Shown: in pieces, positions 1 through 6,862 of the stretch
Position numbering within the stretch: position 1 is the first letter of the stretch
How the letters are laid out: each line of letters begins with the position of its first letter
From: Candidatus Hydrogenedentota bacterium
Lineage (GTDB): Bacteria > Hydrogenedentota > Hydrogenedentia > Hydrogenedentales > SLHB01
Reading direction: 5' to 3'
Length of the DNA: 7,549 nt
NCBI GenBank assembly: GCA_003552765.1
Contig: PUOI01000592.1
Span: 1 to 7,549, forward strand
Notes under the pieces: generated by a model
Databases searched by the model: none
Seen by the model: the letters and a program-made list of their open reading frames with translations, nothing else
Told to the model about the DNA's origin: nothing
Translations under genes and position numbers: made by a program

Positions 1-151
1 CGACCCGCGGCTCTTCCTTGGGGCGAAGGTATTCGATCCGTTGCGGGTGAAGGCGCGGATTACTCACCCAGCATTGGCTCTCCTCAACCCAGCTTTCATT
101 TTCTTGTGGCTCCTGGGTCACAATCCCTACATGATCAAATCGGCGGACCAT
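1..151 (-). CDS. VOC (glyoxalase-like) family protein, N-terminal part, cut by the window edge
   Basis: This reading frame is open from an ATG at 151-149 to the left edge, giving 50 residues, and continues outside the window. The N-terminus MVRRFDHVGIVT resembles the first beta strand of vicinal-oxygen-chelate proteins, where the His of the 'DHVGI' motif (here His7) is often a metal ligand. The later segment WVSNPRLHPQRIEYLRP (residues 28-44) resembles a small planctomycete-type VOC family as I recall it. The start is supported by a good ribosome binding site: GGGAGAG lies a few bases before the ATG. VOC proteins include isomerases, dioxygenases and lyases, so the substrate cannot be named. 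The gene lies downstream of promoter-bearing repeat copy A (245-378), which points into it with a leader of roughly 145 nt. An overlapping minus-strand frame ending at 127 looks spurious. Family assignment rests on about 50 residues only. Confidence 0.68.
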   Translation of the reverse strand, partial: MVRRFDHVGIVTQEPQENESWVEESQCWVSNPRLHPQRIEYLRPKEEPRV

Positions 152-244
152 ACTAGCTCTCCCTGAGTTGCACTATCCTTTTCCACGAGCATCGCAGTGT
201 GAAGAGACGGAAACCATCGTGGCACGGGGCTATACTCCAACATC

Positions 245-378
245 GGGGATGTCCCATCTCTTGCCAAAATTACCGGCAGTCTCTCACGCCCCGGCTCCCC
301 TAGTGTAGCCGATGGCACACCACATACCAAAGCGTCGAGTGTGTTTTTCTCGCACCCTCGGCAGGCAGCCTTCTGCGC
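245..378 (-). repeat. Promoter-bearing leader repeat, copy A
   Basis: This stretch matches 2084-2215 in the same orientation at an offset of 1839 bp. The core 301-361 is identical to 2140-2200 at 58 of 61 positions; the differences are at 335, 350 and 357. The remaining part, 245-300, aligns without gaps at about two thirds identity. Within it there are conserved blocks (GGGGATGTCC, AAATTACCG, ACGCCCCGGC) separated by divergent spacers. The repeat occupies the gap between the beta-helix gene and the VOC gene and reads toward the VOC gene. It is probably a non-coding, dispersed regulatory repeat. No open frame is shared along the full length of both copies. Confidence 0.88.
302..330 (-). promoter_or_regulatory. 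Putative sigma70-type promoter in repeat copy A
   Basis: Read on the minus strand, a -35 box TTGGTA (325-330) is followed by a 17-nt spacer and a -10 box TACACT (302-307). Each box matches the consensus at 4 of 6 positions and the spacing is ideal. The boxes and spacer are unchanged in copy B. Transcription would start near 295 and reach the VOC start codon at 151 after a leader of about 145 nt. Confidence 0.5.
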
Positions 379-443
379 ACCACCGAAACCATCGCCGACC
401 TTATCAGCTGCACCCGCGACACAGCTTGCCCAACCACTATTGA

Positions 444-2006
444 TCAAAGCCCTAAGCCGGAAATATGCAGATCTTCGATCAACTCCCGGGCGTAGTCCGG
501 GAATATATCCTCCATCTCACCGAAGTCGTTTCGCTCCACCCTGAAGTTTTTTATGTGAGAAGTTTCGCGACCCAACCCTACAAAACCCACTCCCTGCGCA
601 CCATCCGCCACACTGATATCCGAGAACCTATTTTCAGTGATAACTATATTATCCATGCGCACGTCATGCTCCCCGGCATGTCCCACAGGACGGAACAGAA
701 AACCGGTAAATTCGCCATCCCCTTCTCCTTTGACGATATTGGATATCCGATTTCCACGAATTTGCGCTCCGCTCATTCGGTGTTCGGGGATTGTAGCGCC
801 CGTGCTGATACATATGCGCACCGCCGAGCTGAGATACTCACTATCCTTGATCTTGTTATTGCTTAAAACGGCATCCTTTATGCCTCGCCTCAACGTTATG
901 CCGCCGCGGGTCCCCGTCAGTTGATTACCCGACACATGCACCTTTGACTGACGCAGGTCCATACCGTCACGCTCAGAACTCTGGTGTTCTTCGTTGAATT
1001 GGATAATGTTACTTTCTATAACGGTAGGCCCGGAGCCTGCGAGCGATATCGCCGCCGTGTGTCCACCCGCATTCAGCATCTCGTTCCCACCGATTATTGT
1101 ATGTCTTCCACGGCTGCTCATGGCCTCCTGCCGCATGTGTGGTGGCGGCGAGCCTTCTTCGTTATAAAGGTTTTTAATCGTGTTGTCTTCAATAAGGGTA
1201 TGGGGAGTGTAAGACAAAATCCCTATGGGATGCCTTCCCGGTCCGACGCCCTCGATATGATTGCCGGTGATCCGCGCATAACGAGTGTCTCCGCCGCCAC
1301 TGCCTACGGTAACAGGTCTTGTCCCGATATCGATAAACCTGTTGTCTGAAATCTCCAGATAGCGGGAACCGTCGCCTATCCTGAAATTAGCGCCCGCACC
1401 GACATCCGTGAATTCGCAACCGGTTACAAGCAAGCCGGTGATCGGACCGTGTGCGGCCGCACCATGAAGCGCACTTCGCCCGTAATTGGAAAACGTAAGG
1501 TCCCGAAAGATCATATTTTCATATTCAGCACCATTTATCTGAACGCCGTAATGATGTCCCTGTCCGTCAAAGCAAATGTCACTCAGCTCAATATAACTCG
1601 TCGCACCGAGGCTCAGGGCAAAATGACCCTCAGCTTTCAGCACGGTGTCCGAACCCTTGCCAGTGATCTTCAGGGACCTGTTGTCGGGGGTTGACACGTC
1701 GTCTATATAAAACTCGCCGTCACCCAACTCAATAACGGCGCCTTCCTCGGGGACGTCATCGAGGGCATCCTGAAGGGTATGTTCCCCCGATGCGTGCGAT
1801 TCAGGCGTCACCTGAATAGCGTGTTCGAACTCATACGCCATCACCGGCATATCCCAGTCGAGAGTCGGCTTATCCCATTTCGATTGGGCAGAAAGTGCGT
1901 GTGAACAGCCAAGCATATGACTTCCCACCGAAAGGACGAGTGCAAAGACAAAACATCTGCGTAGAAACCTACCACTAACACGATATGGAGCATTTCTTGG
2001 TAACAT
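444..2006 (-). CDS. Right-handed parallel beta-helix lipoprotein (pectate-lyase-like fold)
   Basis: The protein is 520 residues from the ATG at 2006-2004. A longer GTG start at 2018 is less likely because that GTG is part of the Shine-Dalgarno AAAGGTGA, which sits 8 nt before the ATG. The N-terminus has basic residues (RFLRR, 13-17), a hydrophobic segment (18-28) and a lipobox-like HMLGC with Cys34, so it is probably a lipoprotein. Residues about 76-100 (HTLQDALDDVPEEG, then IELGDGEFYI) are the usual entry into a beta-helix of the polysaccharide lyase/NosD type. From about residue 110 to the end, short coils with recurrent asparagines follow, such as ITGNHIEGVG, IEDNTIKNL, LSNNKIKDS and ITENRFSDIS. 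Many such proteins bind or cleave acidic polysaccharides, but no catalytic set can be assigned here. Base composition is nearer 50% GC, while neighbours are above 60%, which may indicate transfer. The gene is preceded by repeat copy B with an inward-facing promoter. No intrinsic terminator is seen after its stop. Confidence 0.85.
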   Translation of the reverse strand: MLPRNAPYRVSGRFLRRCFVFALVLSVGSHMLGCSHALSAQSKWDKPTLDWDMPVMAYEFEHAIQVTPESHASGEHTLQDALDDVPEEGAVIELGDGEFYIDDVSTPDNRSLKITGKGSDTVLKAEGHFALSLGATSYIELSDICFDGQGHHYGVQINGAEYENMIFRDLTFSNYGRSALHGAAAHGPITGLLVTGCEFTDVGAGANFRIGDGSRYLEISDNRFIDIGTRPVTVGSGGGDTRYARITGNHIEGVGPGRHPIGILSYTPHTLIEDNTIKNLYNEEGSPPPHMRQEAMSSRGRHTIIGGNEMLNAGGHTAAISLAGSGPTVIESNIIQFNEEHQSSERDGMDLRQSKVHVSGNQLTGTRGGITLRRGIKDAVLSNNKIKDSEYLSSAVRICISTGATIPEHRMSGAQIRGNRISNIVKGEGDGEFTGFLFRPVGHAGEHDVRMDNIVITENRFSDISVADGAQGVGFVGLGRETSHIKNFRVERNDFGEMEDIFPDYARELIEDLHISGLGL

Positions 2007-2014
2007 AAGTATTG

Positions 2015-2022
2015 TCACCTTT
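2015..2022 (-). promoter_or_regulatory. Ribosome binding site of the beta-helix gene
   Basis: On the minus strand AAAGGTGA lies 8 nt upstream of the ATG at 2006-2004. It decides the start: the in-frame GTG at 2018 falls inside this site and would have no site of its own. Confidence 0.65.
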
Positions 2023-2083
2023 ATTTTTAGCCGTTTACGACTTCTAACTGAACTCTCAGGGTTTTGCCCGCCGATAATGCGGT

Positions 2084-2215
2084 GGGGATGTCCTATTCCC
2101 TGTTGAAATTACCGCTTCGGCTCCACGCCCCGGCCACCTTAGTGTAGCCGATGGCACACCACATACCAAAGCGCCGAGTGTGTTTTTCGCGCACCGTCGG
2201 TGGGAGCGCCTGCGC
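2084..2215 (-). repeat. Promoter-bearing leader repeat, copy B
   Basis: This is the second copy of the repeat at 245-378, in the same orientation. The 61-bp core is 2140-2200. The last bases (2201-2215) match copy A only loosely, with a 2-nt length difference. Copy B sits upstream of the beta-helix gene exactly as copy A sits upstream of the VOC gene, so the two copies bracket the lipoprotein gene as direct repeats. The blocks GGGGATGTCC (2084-2093), AAATTACCG and ACGCCCCGGC are kept between the copies, while the sequence between the blocks has changed freely. Confidence 0.88.
2141..2169 (-). promoter_or_regulatory. Putative sigma70-type promoter in repeat copy B
   Basis: On the minus strand TTGGTA (2164-2169), a 17-nt spacer and TACACT (2141-2146) form a promoter identical to the one in copy A. 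Transcription would begin near 2134 and give a leader of about 128 nt before the ATG at 2006. The leader would carry the conserved downstream blocks of the repeat. Confidence 0.5.
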
Positions 2216-2229
2216 CATGTGCGCCTTTA

Positions 2230-2248
2230 TTCGCGGTGATTTCGCGGT
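2230..2248. repeat. Short direct repeats with an 11-nt period (possible operator)
   Basis: TTCGCGGT occurs at 2230-2237 and again at 2241-2248. The 11-nt period places both on the same face of the helix. They lie between the leftward promoter in copy B and the rightward promoter candidates, a position that would suit a regulator site. With only 8 bp each, chance occurrence is possible. Confidence 0.2.
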
Positions 2249-2297
2249 TAATCCCCGTAGTGGCCGGGGTTCAAGCGCCTTCCCCTTCAGTAGAGAC

Positions 2298-2352
2298 TTG
2301 CCCGTTATGCTGTGGCCCCGGTAGGATGAAGGCCGCGCGGGTGTTGTAGAAT
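2298..2352 (+). promoter_or_regulatory. Weak promoter candidates for the large Tat protein gene
   Basis: TTGCCC (2298-2303), an 18-nt spacer and TAGGAT (2322-2327) match the sigma70 consensus at 4 of 6 positions each. A second -10-like hexamer TAGAAT (2347-2352, 5 of 6) has no convincing -35. Either would give a leader of about 60-90 nt before the ATG at 2423. Confidence 0.25.
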
Positions 2353-2422
2353 GCCAACCTGACACTCCCAATTGCCGAAAACAGAGGCGTTGCTAGCAAC
2401 CACTACAACAAAGGAACCAACC

Positions 2423-4999
2423 ATGACGAAGAGACTCTCTTTGAATGTTAAGCGCAGGCAGTTTCTGGTGACAGCCGCGGCGGGCGCTGGCGCGAGTCTG
2501 ATTGCCCGGGGACCGCAGAGTTGGATGAGCGCGGGCGCGCAGGAAGGAACCGCTGGCCATTTTCGGGTCAGTGGCCGCTATCCGCATCTCACCATGTTCA
2601 ATCGGGACAGCCGGGGCGAGTGCGGCGTGGGCGCGGTCGTGAAATGGCAGGACCGCTTGTGGGTCATCACGTATCACCAGCATTCGCCGGGGGGCAGCTC
2701 GGACAAGCTGTGGATCATTGATGACAACCTGGAGCGGGAGTATTTCCCGGACAGCGTGGGCGGCACGCCCGCCAACCGGTTCATCCACCAGGAATCGAAC
2801 CAGCTTCTGATCGGCCCGTATCTCGTGGACGAGGACCGCAACATCCGCGTGATTCCGATGGGAAGCGCTCCCGAGGCCCCAGAAGAGGATGAGCTTTTCG
2901 GCCGGCTCACGGGCACGGCCCGCCACATTCACGATCCCGAAAACAAGGTCTACCACTTCGACATGGAGGGGCTCCTTTACGAAGTGGACGTGCACACCCT
3001 GGAGGTGAACCTCTTGTACGCGCGCCCCGTTCCGGGCTGGCACGCCAAGGGCGCCTACACGGGCCAGGGCCGCCTGGTGCTAGCGAACAACGGCGAATGG
3101 TCTTCGGGGAGCGTGGATCCTTTCCAACCGTTCGAGTACCAGTTCGACCCCGAGCCGGAGACCGATGAAGACGCGGGCGCGCTAGCCGATTGGGACGGCG
3201 AAGAGGAGTGGCGGCTCATCAAGCGGCGCCAGTTCACCGAAGTGACAGGACCCGGGGGGATATATGGCCCTCCCGATGACGAGGCGCCAGTGTGGGCCAC
3301 GGGCTGGGATATGCGCTCCCTTTTCCTAATGGTCATGAAGAACCAGGAGTGGCATGAGTTCCGCATGCCCAAACCCGACTTCTCCTACGACGGCCACCAT
3401 GGCTGGCACACGGAATGGCCCCGCATCCGCGAGGCGGTCCCAGCGGCGAACGGCGAAGCCCCCCGCCTGCTCATGAACAAACATGGCGGCCTGTTCGACT
3501 TCCCCATACACCTCACGCCGGATAATCGTTCGGGATTACGGCCCATCAGTTCCTACCTCAAGATCATCAGCGACGTCGAGTACTGGAACGGCGAACTGGT
3601 GTTCGCGTGCAACGACGCCACGGCGTTCGACAACCCGCTCATGGGCCAGGGCCACTCCAACCTGTGGTTCTCCACGTGGGACGCGCTGCACGATATGGGC
3701 GCGCCCGCAGGCTGGGGCGGCGTATGGATGGAAGACTCCGTCGAAGGCGGCGAGCCGTCGGTTCCTTTCTTCATCGCGGGTTACGAGCAGCGGGTCCTGC
3801 ATCTCGGTCACGACTTGAACGAACCCGTGACCTTCCATCTGGAAATCGATCGCACCGGCCAGAACGACTGGGAAGACTACGCCGAGGTCGAGGTTCCCGA
3901 GGAAGGCTACGCGTATCACGTCATTCCCAGCGGCGCTTCCGGCGAATGGATGCGCGTGCGCGCCGACCGCGATGTCTCCCACGCCACGGCTCACTTCCAC
4001 TTCGGTCCCTCCAAGGGCAGCGTCACGGACGACGAGATGTTCGCGCCCTTGGCCAACGTGACAACCGATGAAGCCTATACGCGGGGAATCATCCGGCCGC
4101 GCGGCGAAGACTTGGAAACGCTTCACTTCTGGGCGCGCCATGTGGACGCGGACGGCGAGGTCAGCGATGTGGGTTACTACGAGATTGGCGAGGACCTCGT
4201 GCTGCGCCATAAGCCCGACGAGACGGATGCCGCCGAGTACTTGAAGGACAACGCCGAGATTGCTCCGGGCGGCATGGAGCAAGCCCCGGACGACGATCTG
4301 GACATCGACATCGACGAGGCGTCCGTCATCGTGTTTCAGGGCGACAAGCGGTTCCGCCTCCCCAAAGCACATGAAGCCTACGGCGCGCCGTGGCCCGGCG
4401 GCGATCCCCGGCGCGTGCGCGAAGTGGTGACGGAGCGGAGCTTACTCAATGCGGCGGGCAGCTTCTATATGTTGCCCCGCAACAATTCCGGCGGCGTGCG
4501 CGCCCTAAAACCCGTCGCGACGCACAACAAGCGCATCGTCGACTTCTGCTCGTGGCGCGGCATGATGGTGATCACGGGAGTGGCCGACGAAGCGGACCCC
4601 GAACATCCCCACTTCATCCCGTCCGACGACGGCCGGACCGGACTGTGGGTTGGGGACATCGACGACCTCTGGAAGCTGGGCAAGCCGCGCGGCGTGGGCG
4701 GTCCGTGGTATGAAACGGCCGTCGAGGCGGACGAGCCGAGCGACCCCTATCTCATGACCGGCTACGACCAGAAGCGCGTTGAGCTGAGCCATGACGCGGA
4801 CGAGGCCGTGACCTTCACGCTCGAAATCGACGTCTTCGGTGCGCTCTACACGCCCGAGACCTTCTTCCCTTATGCCGAACTCACGGTGCCCGCGGGCGAA
4901 ACCGTGAACCACGAATTCCCCGAAGGCTTCGCGGCCCACTGGATCCGCCTCCGCGCGGACGCCGATTGCGCCGCGACGGCTACGTTCACCTACGCATAG
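2423..4999 (+). CDS. Tat-exported protein of unassigned function with a duplicated C-terminal module
   Basis: The protein has 858 residues from the ATG at 2423, which has the ribosome binding site AAGGA at 2411-2415. A TTG at 2372 extends the frame by 17 residues but has no such site. A Tat signal is clear: the basic KRRQFL motif (10-15), an Ala/Gly-rich hydrophobic stretch and a possible cleavage site near SAGAQ (36-40). Residues about 45-230 hold strand-rich, propeller-like repeats with motifs such as DRLWVITYHQHSPGGSSDKL and GTPANRFIHQESNQLLIGPY. These resemble large uncharacterised secreted proteins I recall from planctomycetes and relatives. A module near 381-528 recurs at 704-858, separated by a stretch with a very acidic segment (PDDDLDIDIDE). 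No catalytic motif is identified. It probably acts in the periplasm or outside, perhaps on or near carbohydrate, but this is inference. It is followed by a GC-rich hairpin and a strong terminator, so it is likely transcribed alone. Confidence 0.85.
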   Translation: MTKRLSLNVKRRQFLVTAAAGAGASLIARGPQSWMSAGAQEGTAGHFRVSGRYPHLTMFNRDSRGECGVGAVVKWQDRLWVITYHQHSPGGSSDKLWIIDDNLEREYFPDSVGGTPANRFIHQESNQLLIGPYLVDEDRNIRVIPMGSAPEAPEEDELFGRLTGTARHIHDPENKVYHFDMEGLLYEVDVHTLEVNLLYARPVPGWHAKGAYTGQGRLVLANNGEWSSGSVDPFQPFEYQFDPEPETDEDAGALADWDGEEEWRLIKRRQFTEVTGPGGIYGPPDDEAPVWATGWDMRSLFLMVMKNQEWHEFRMPKPDFSYDGHHGWHTEWPRIREAVPAANGEAPRLLMNKHGGLFDFPIHLTPDNRSGLRPISSYLKIISDVEYWNGELVFACNDATAFDNPLMGQGHSNLWFSTWDALHDMGAPAGWGGVWMEDSVEGGEPSVPFFIAGYEQRVLHLGHDLNEPVTFHLEIDRTGQNDWEDYAEVEVPEEGYAYHVIPSGASGEWMRVRADRDVSHATAHFHFGPSKGSVTDDEMFAPLANVTTDEAYTRGIIRPRGEDLETLHFWARHVDADGEVSDVGYYEIGEDLVLRHKPDETDAAEYLKDNAEIAPGGMEQAPDDDLDIDIDEASVIVFQGDKRFRLPKAHEAYGAPWPGGDPRRVREVVTERSLLNAAGSFYMLPRNNSGGVRALKPVATHNKRIVDFCSWRGMMVITGVADEADPEHPHFIPSDDGRTGLWVGDIDDLWKLGKPRGVGGPWYETAVEADEPSDPYLMTGYDQKRVELSHDADEAVTFTLEIDVFGALYTPETFFPYAELTVPAGETVNHEFPEGFAAHWIRLRADADCAATATFTYA
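3563..4006 (+). repeat. Internal protein module, first copy
   Basis: Residues 381-528 of the large Tat protein align with residues 704-858. Paired segments include DVEYWNGELVF with DFCSWRGMMVI, LWFSTWDALHDMGAPAGWGG with LWVGDIDDLWKLGKPRGVGG, AGYEQRVLHLGHD with TGYDQKRVELSHD, EPVTFHLEID with EAVTFTLEID, and WMRVRADRDVSHATAHF with WIRLRADADCAATATF. This is an ancient duplication within the gene. The second half looks like a small all-beta, carbohydrate-binding-like domain, which is a guess from its strand pattern. Confidence 0.75.
4532..4996 (+). repeat. Internal protein module, second copy
   Basis: Residues 704-858 form the second copy of the module at 381-528 and end the protein. The pairs listed for the first copy are spread along the full length, so the match is a whole-module duplication and not a single motif. 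Identity is moderate, which points to an old event and possible specialisation of the two copies. Confidence 0.75.
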
Positions 5000-5005
5000 G
5001 CGCTT

Positions 5006-5043
5006 GGACGCGGCGGCAATCCCCTCTGACCGCCGCCGCGTCC
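5006..5043 (+). terminator. GC-rich hairpin after the large Tat protein gene
   Basis: GGACGCGGCGGC (5006-5017) and GCCGCCGCGTCC (5032-5043) form a perfect 12-bp stem with a 14-nt loop, starting 6 nt after the stop codon. No U tract follows, so it is not a classical intrinsic terminator. It could stabilise the 3' end of the messenger, act with the terminator 50 bp further on, or be a REP-like palindrome. Confidence 0.55.
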
Positions 5044-5092
5044 CAACCGCTGGGAAAAGAACGGGAACGCCATCCCCTGTAATCCTCCTTTC

Positions 5093-5116
5093 GCCGCCTT
5101 CCAGGCGGCTTTTTTT
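5093..5116 (+). terminator. Rho-independent terminator of the large Tat protein gene
   Basis: GCCGCCT (5093-5099) pairs with AGGCGGC (5103-5109) around a 3-nt loop. Seven T residues follow directly (5110-5116). This is a textbook intrinsic terminator and it separates the large Tat protein gene from the oxidoreductase gene. Confidence 0.9.
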
Positions 5117-5243
5117 GCGTGCAAAATCCCGGCGGCGCGATATAAAAATCACATGGGGTAATCGAAGCACAGCCCCACGCAACAGGCTTCCCGGCCTCAC
5201 CGTCCCCATAGCTGGATTATGCCGCCTCGAATGAAATGAAAAC

Positions 5244-5273
5244 TGCACAAATATTTTATTTACATGATACAAT
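5244..5273 (+). promoter_or_regulatory. Promoter candidate for the oxidoreductase gene
   Basis: TACAAT (5268-5273) matches the -10 consensus at 5 of 6 positions. TGCACA (5244-5249) lies 18 nt upstream and matches the -35 consensus at 4 of 6. The boxes sit in the most AT-rich part of the gap, after the terminator of the previous gene. The leader would be about 130 nt long. Confidence 0.4.
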
Positions 5274-5409
5274 CAACATGGCGGGTGGTGGTAATGCCGC
5301 GCCAAAGATTTCCGGATGTTTCCGCCGCCTGATGAGGGGGCGAGAGTGTGTGTGACGCGATTGCTCCTTGAGTTCGGCTAACTCCTGACACTAACAAGAG
5401 GAACGTATC

Positions 5410-6840
5410 ATGGCGACGAACGTGACCAGAAGGGATTTTCTCAGGACGGCCAGCATCGGTGCTGGCGTTGTGGCGGCGGGGTATTCCCCCTTCTCCTATG
5501 CCGCGAACAGCAAAGTGCGGGTCGGCAAGATTGGGACGGGCGCCCAGGGCGCATCACGAAATCTTGTTGGCCTGCTGTTGACGGAGGATGTGGAAGTCAC
5601 GGCGGTCTGCGACGTATACGAACCGCATCTGAACCGTGGCCAGCAAATGGTGGGCGGTGAGGACATGGCGGCGTATTACGACTACCGGGAGATGCTCGAC
5701 GAGGAAGAACTGGACGCCGTGGTCATTTCGACGTCGCAGCACCAGCATTACCAACCGGTCATGGACGCGCTGGACGCGGGCAATTATGTGTTTTGCGAGA
5801 AGACGCTTACCTTCGACATCCAGGAGTCCCGCAACATCGTGGAGAAGTGCCACGAAACCGGGCTGTTCTGCCAGGTGGGGCACCAGCGCAGGTACAATCC
5901 GCAGTATCTCAAAGCCGTGTGGCTCGCGCGCGAGCAGGCCATGCTGGGCCGGATCCAGCATATGTCCGCCCACTGGCGCCAAAATCACCGGAACGGCTGG
6001 CGGCGGCCCATCGATCCGAACTACGAACTCAACGAGCATGAGCGCCAGTTCATCAGCGACCTCGACCGCCACCTGAACTGGCGCCTGTACCAAGACATCT
6101 CCGGCGGCTTAATGACGGAATTCGCCACGCACCAGGTGGACATCTGGAACTGGTTCCTCGGAACCATGCCCAAGCGCGTGTGGGGTTCGGGCAACGTGGA
6201 CTACTGGCGCGACGGCCGCGAGGTTGCGGACAACGTCGACCTTATCTACGAGTACGAGGTGCGTGTCAGCGCTCCAGGCTTTGTCGACATCGAGCCCCGC
6301 ATTGCGGAACAGGATTTCGCGCAGATTAACCAGCCCTACGAGGTGCGCGCAAACTACAACTGCTTGACCGCCAACGCGCAAGGCAGCGTTCAGGAATTCA
6401 TCCGGGGCGACCAAGCCTCTTTCCAACTGAGCGAGCCCTGGGCGGGCGGGTGCTACATATTGGCCGAACCGGATATGCGCGACAGAACGGAAGCCCGCGA
6501 ATGGCGCAGAGGAGACGCCGAGGCGGATGCCGTCACACACAGCGAAACGGAAATCATTCCGCCAGAGGCGTACCGCGAGCCGTTCCCCATCGAGGTGGTC
6601 CACGACTACGCCTCCCCCATCCATTACCAATTCGCGGCCATGGCCAAGTGCATCAAGGAAGGCGGCAAGCCTTACAGCAACGAGATGGTTGGCCACCTCG
6701 CGACCGTCACCGGCTTGTGCGGCCTTGAGGCCATCCGCGAAAAGAAGGTGGTGGAGATCGACCCCGCGCTGTATACCTTCGACTTCGAGACGCCCGACCC
6801 ATACCAATACGAGTACTGGCCGGATCCCGCGCACGCATAA
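5410..6840 (+). CDS. Tat-exported Gfo/Idh/MocA family oxidoreductase
   Basis: The protein has 476 residues. The ATG at 5410 has AAGAGGA 7 nt upstream. A Tat signal TRRDFL (6-11) with a hydrophobic stretch and an Ala-rich end near FSYAAN marks export as a folded, probably cofactor-loaded protein. The Rossmann domain shows GTGAQG (42-47) for NAD(P) binding and CDV (67-69) at the end of the second strand. The Glu-Lys pair of the family is EK at 130-131, but followed by Thr132 where Pro is usual. GHQRRYNP (157-164) and GGLMTEFATHQVD (232-244, with His241) mark the substrate domain. Family members oxidise or reduce sugars, inositols and related polyols, and some Tat-exported members act on sugars or glycans outside the cytoplasm. 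The substrate here is unknown. It is slightly long for the family because of the signal and an extra segment at about 295-400. The gene is probably monocistronic. Confidence 0.93.
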   Translation: MATNVTRRDFLRTASIGAGVVAAGYSPFSYAANSKVRVGKIGTGAQGASRNLVGLLLTEDVEVTAVCDVYEPHLNRGQQMVGGEDMAAYYDYREMLDEEELDAVVISTSQHQHYQPVMDALDAGNYVFCEKTLTFDIQESRNIVEKCHETGLFCQVGHQRRYNPQYLKAVWLAREQAMLGRIQHMSAHWRQNHRNGWRRPIDPNYELNEHERQFISDLDRHLNWRLYQDISGGLMTEFATHQVDIWNWFLGTMPKRVWGSGNVDYWRDGREVADNVDLIYEYEVRVSAPGFVDIEPRIAEQDFAQINQPYEVRANYNCLTANAQGSVQEFIRGDQASFQLSEPWAGGCYILAEPDMRDRTEAREWRRGDAEADAVTHSETEIIPPEAYREPFPIEVVHDYASPIHYQFAAMAKCIKEGGKPYSNEMVGHLATVTGLCGLEAIREKKVVEIDPALYTFDFETPDPYQYEYWPDPAHA

Positions 6841-6862
6841 ATACGCCCGGCACAATTGACTC

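Larger units (their letters stand above)
2007..2422. other. Divergent intergenic region between the beta-helix gene and the Tat protein gene
   Basis: This 416-bp gap holds repeat copy B with its leftward promoter, a pair of 8-bp direct repeats at 2230-2248, a small imperfect hairpin around CCCCG (2253-2257) and CGGGG (2265-2269), weak rightward promoter candidates at 2298-2352, and the ribosome binding site AAGGA (2411-2415) of the plus-strand gene. A minus-strand open frame through 2093-2371 shows no recognisable family, and its shared part is closed by a stop in repeat copy A. I take the region as non-coding. Confidence 0.7.
5000..5409. other. Intergenic region between the two Tat protein genes
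   Basis: This 410-bp gap holds, in order, a perfect 12-bp GC hairpin (5006-5043), a canonical terminator (5093-5116), an AT-rich patch with a promoter candidate (5221-5280), and a leader of about 130 nt ending in the ribosome binding site AAGAGGA (5396-5402). A 25-codon frame from the ATG at 5278 has no ribosome binding site and no recognisable product. Nothing else is evident. Confidence 0.7.

Noticed and set aside
127..447. Minus-strand open frame of 106 codons between the two left genes
   Set aside because: It starts at a TTG overlapping the stop of the beta-helix gene, runs through the promoter repeat, overlaps the start of the VOC gene, and has no family resemblance. The matching part of the other repeat copy is open in a different frame.
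245..2215. Insertion sequence or CRISPR explanation for the paired repeats
   Set aside because: There are only two copies 1.8 kb apart, no transposase lies between them, no terminal inverted repeats are evident, and the unit size and spacing do not fit a CRISPR array.
2093..2371. Minus-strand open frame of 92 codons across repeat copy B
   Set aside because: The homologous frame in copy A is closed by a TGA after the conserved core, and the product has no recognisable family. The promoter reading explains the conserved core better.
2393..5272. Several long minus-strand open frames opposite the large Tat protein gene (for example 3536-4372 and 4505-5272)
   Set aside because: They are shadows caused by GC-rich third codon positions of the real gene. 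They lack ribosome binding sites and family motifs and overlap each other.
5278..5355. A 25-codon plus-strand frame in the oxidoreductase leader
   Set aside because: It has no ribosome binding site and no conserved feature. A regulatory leader peptide cannot be supported from a single sequence.
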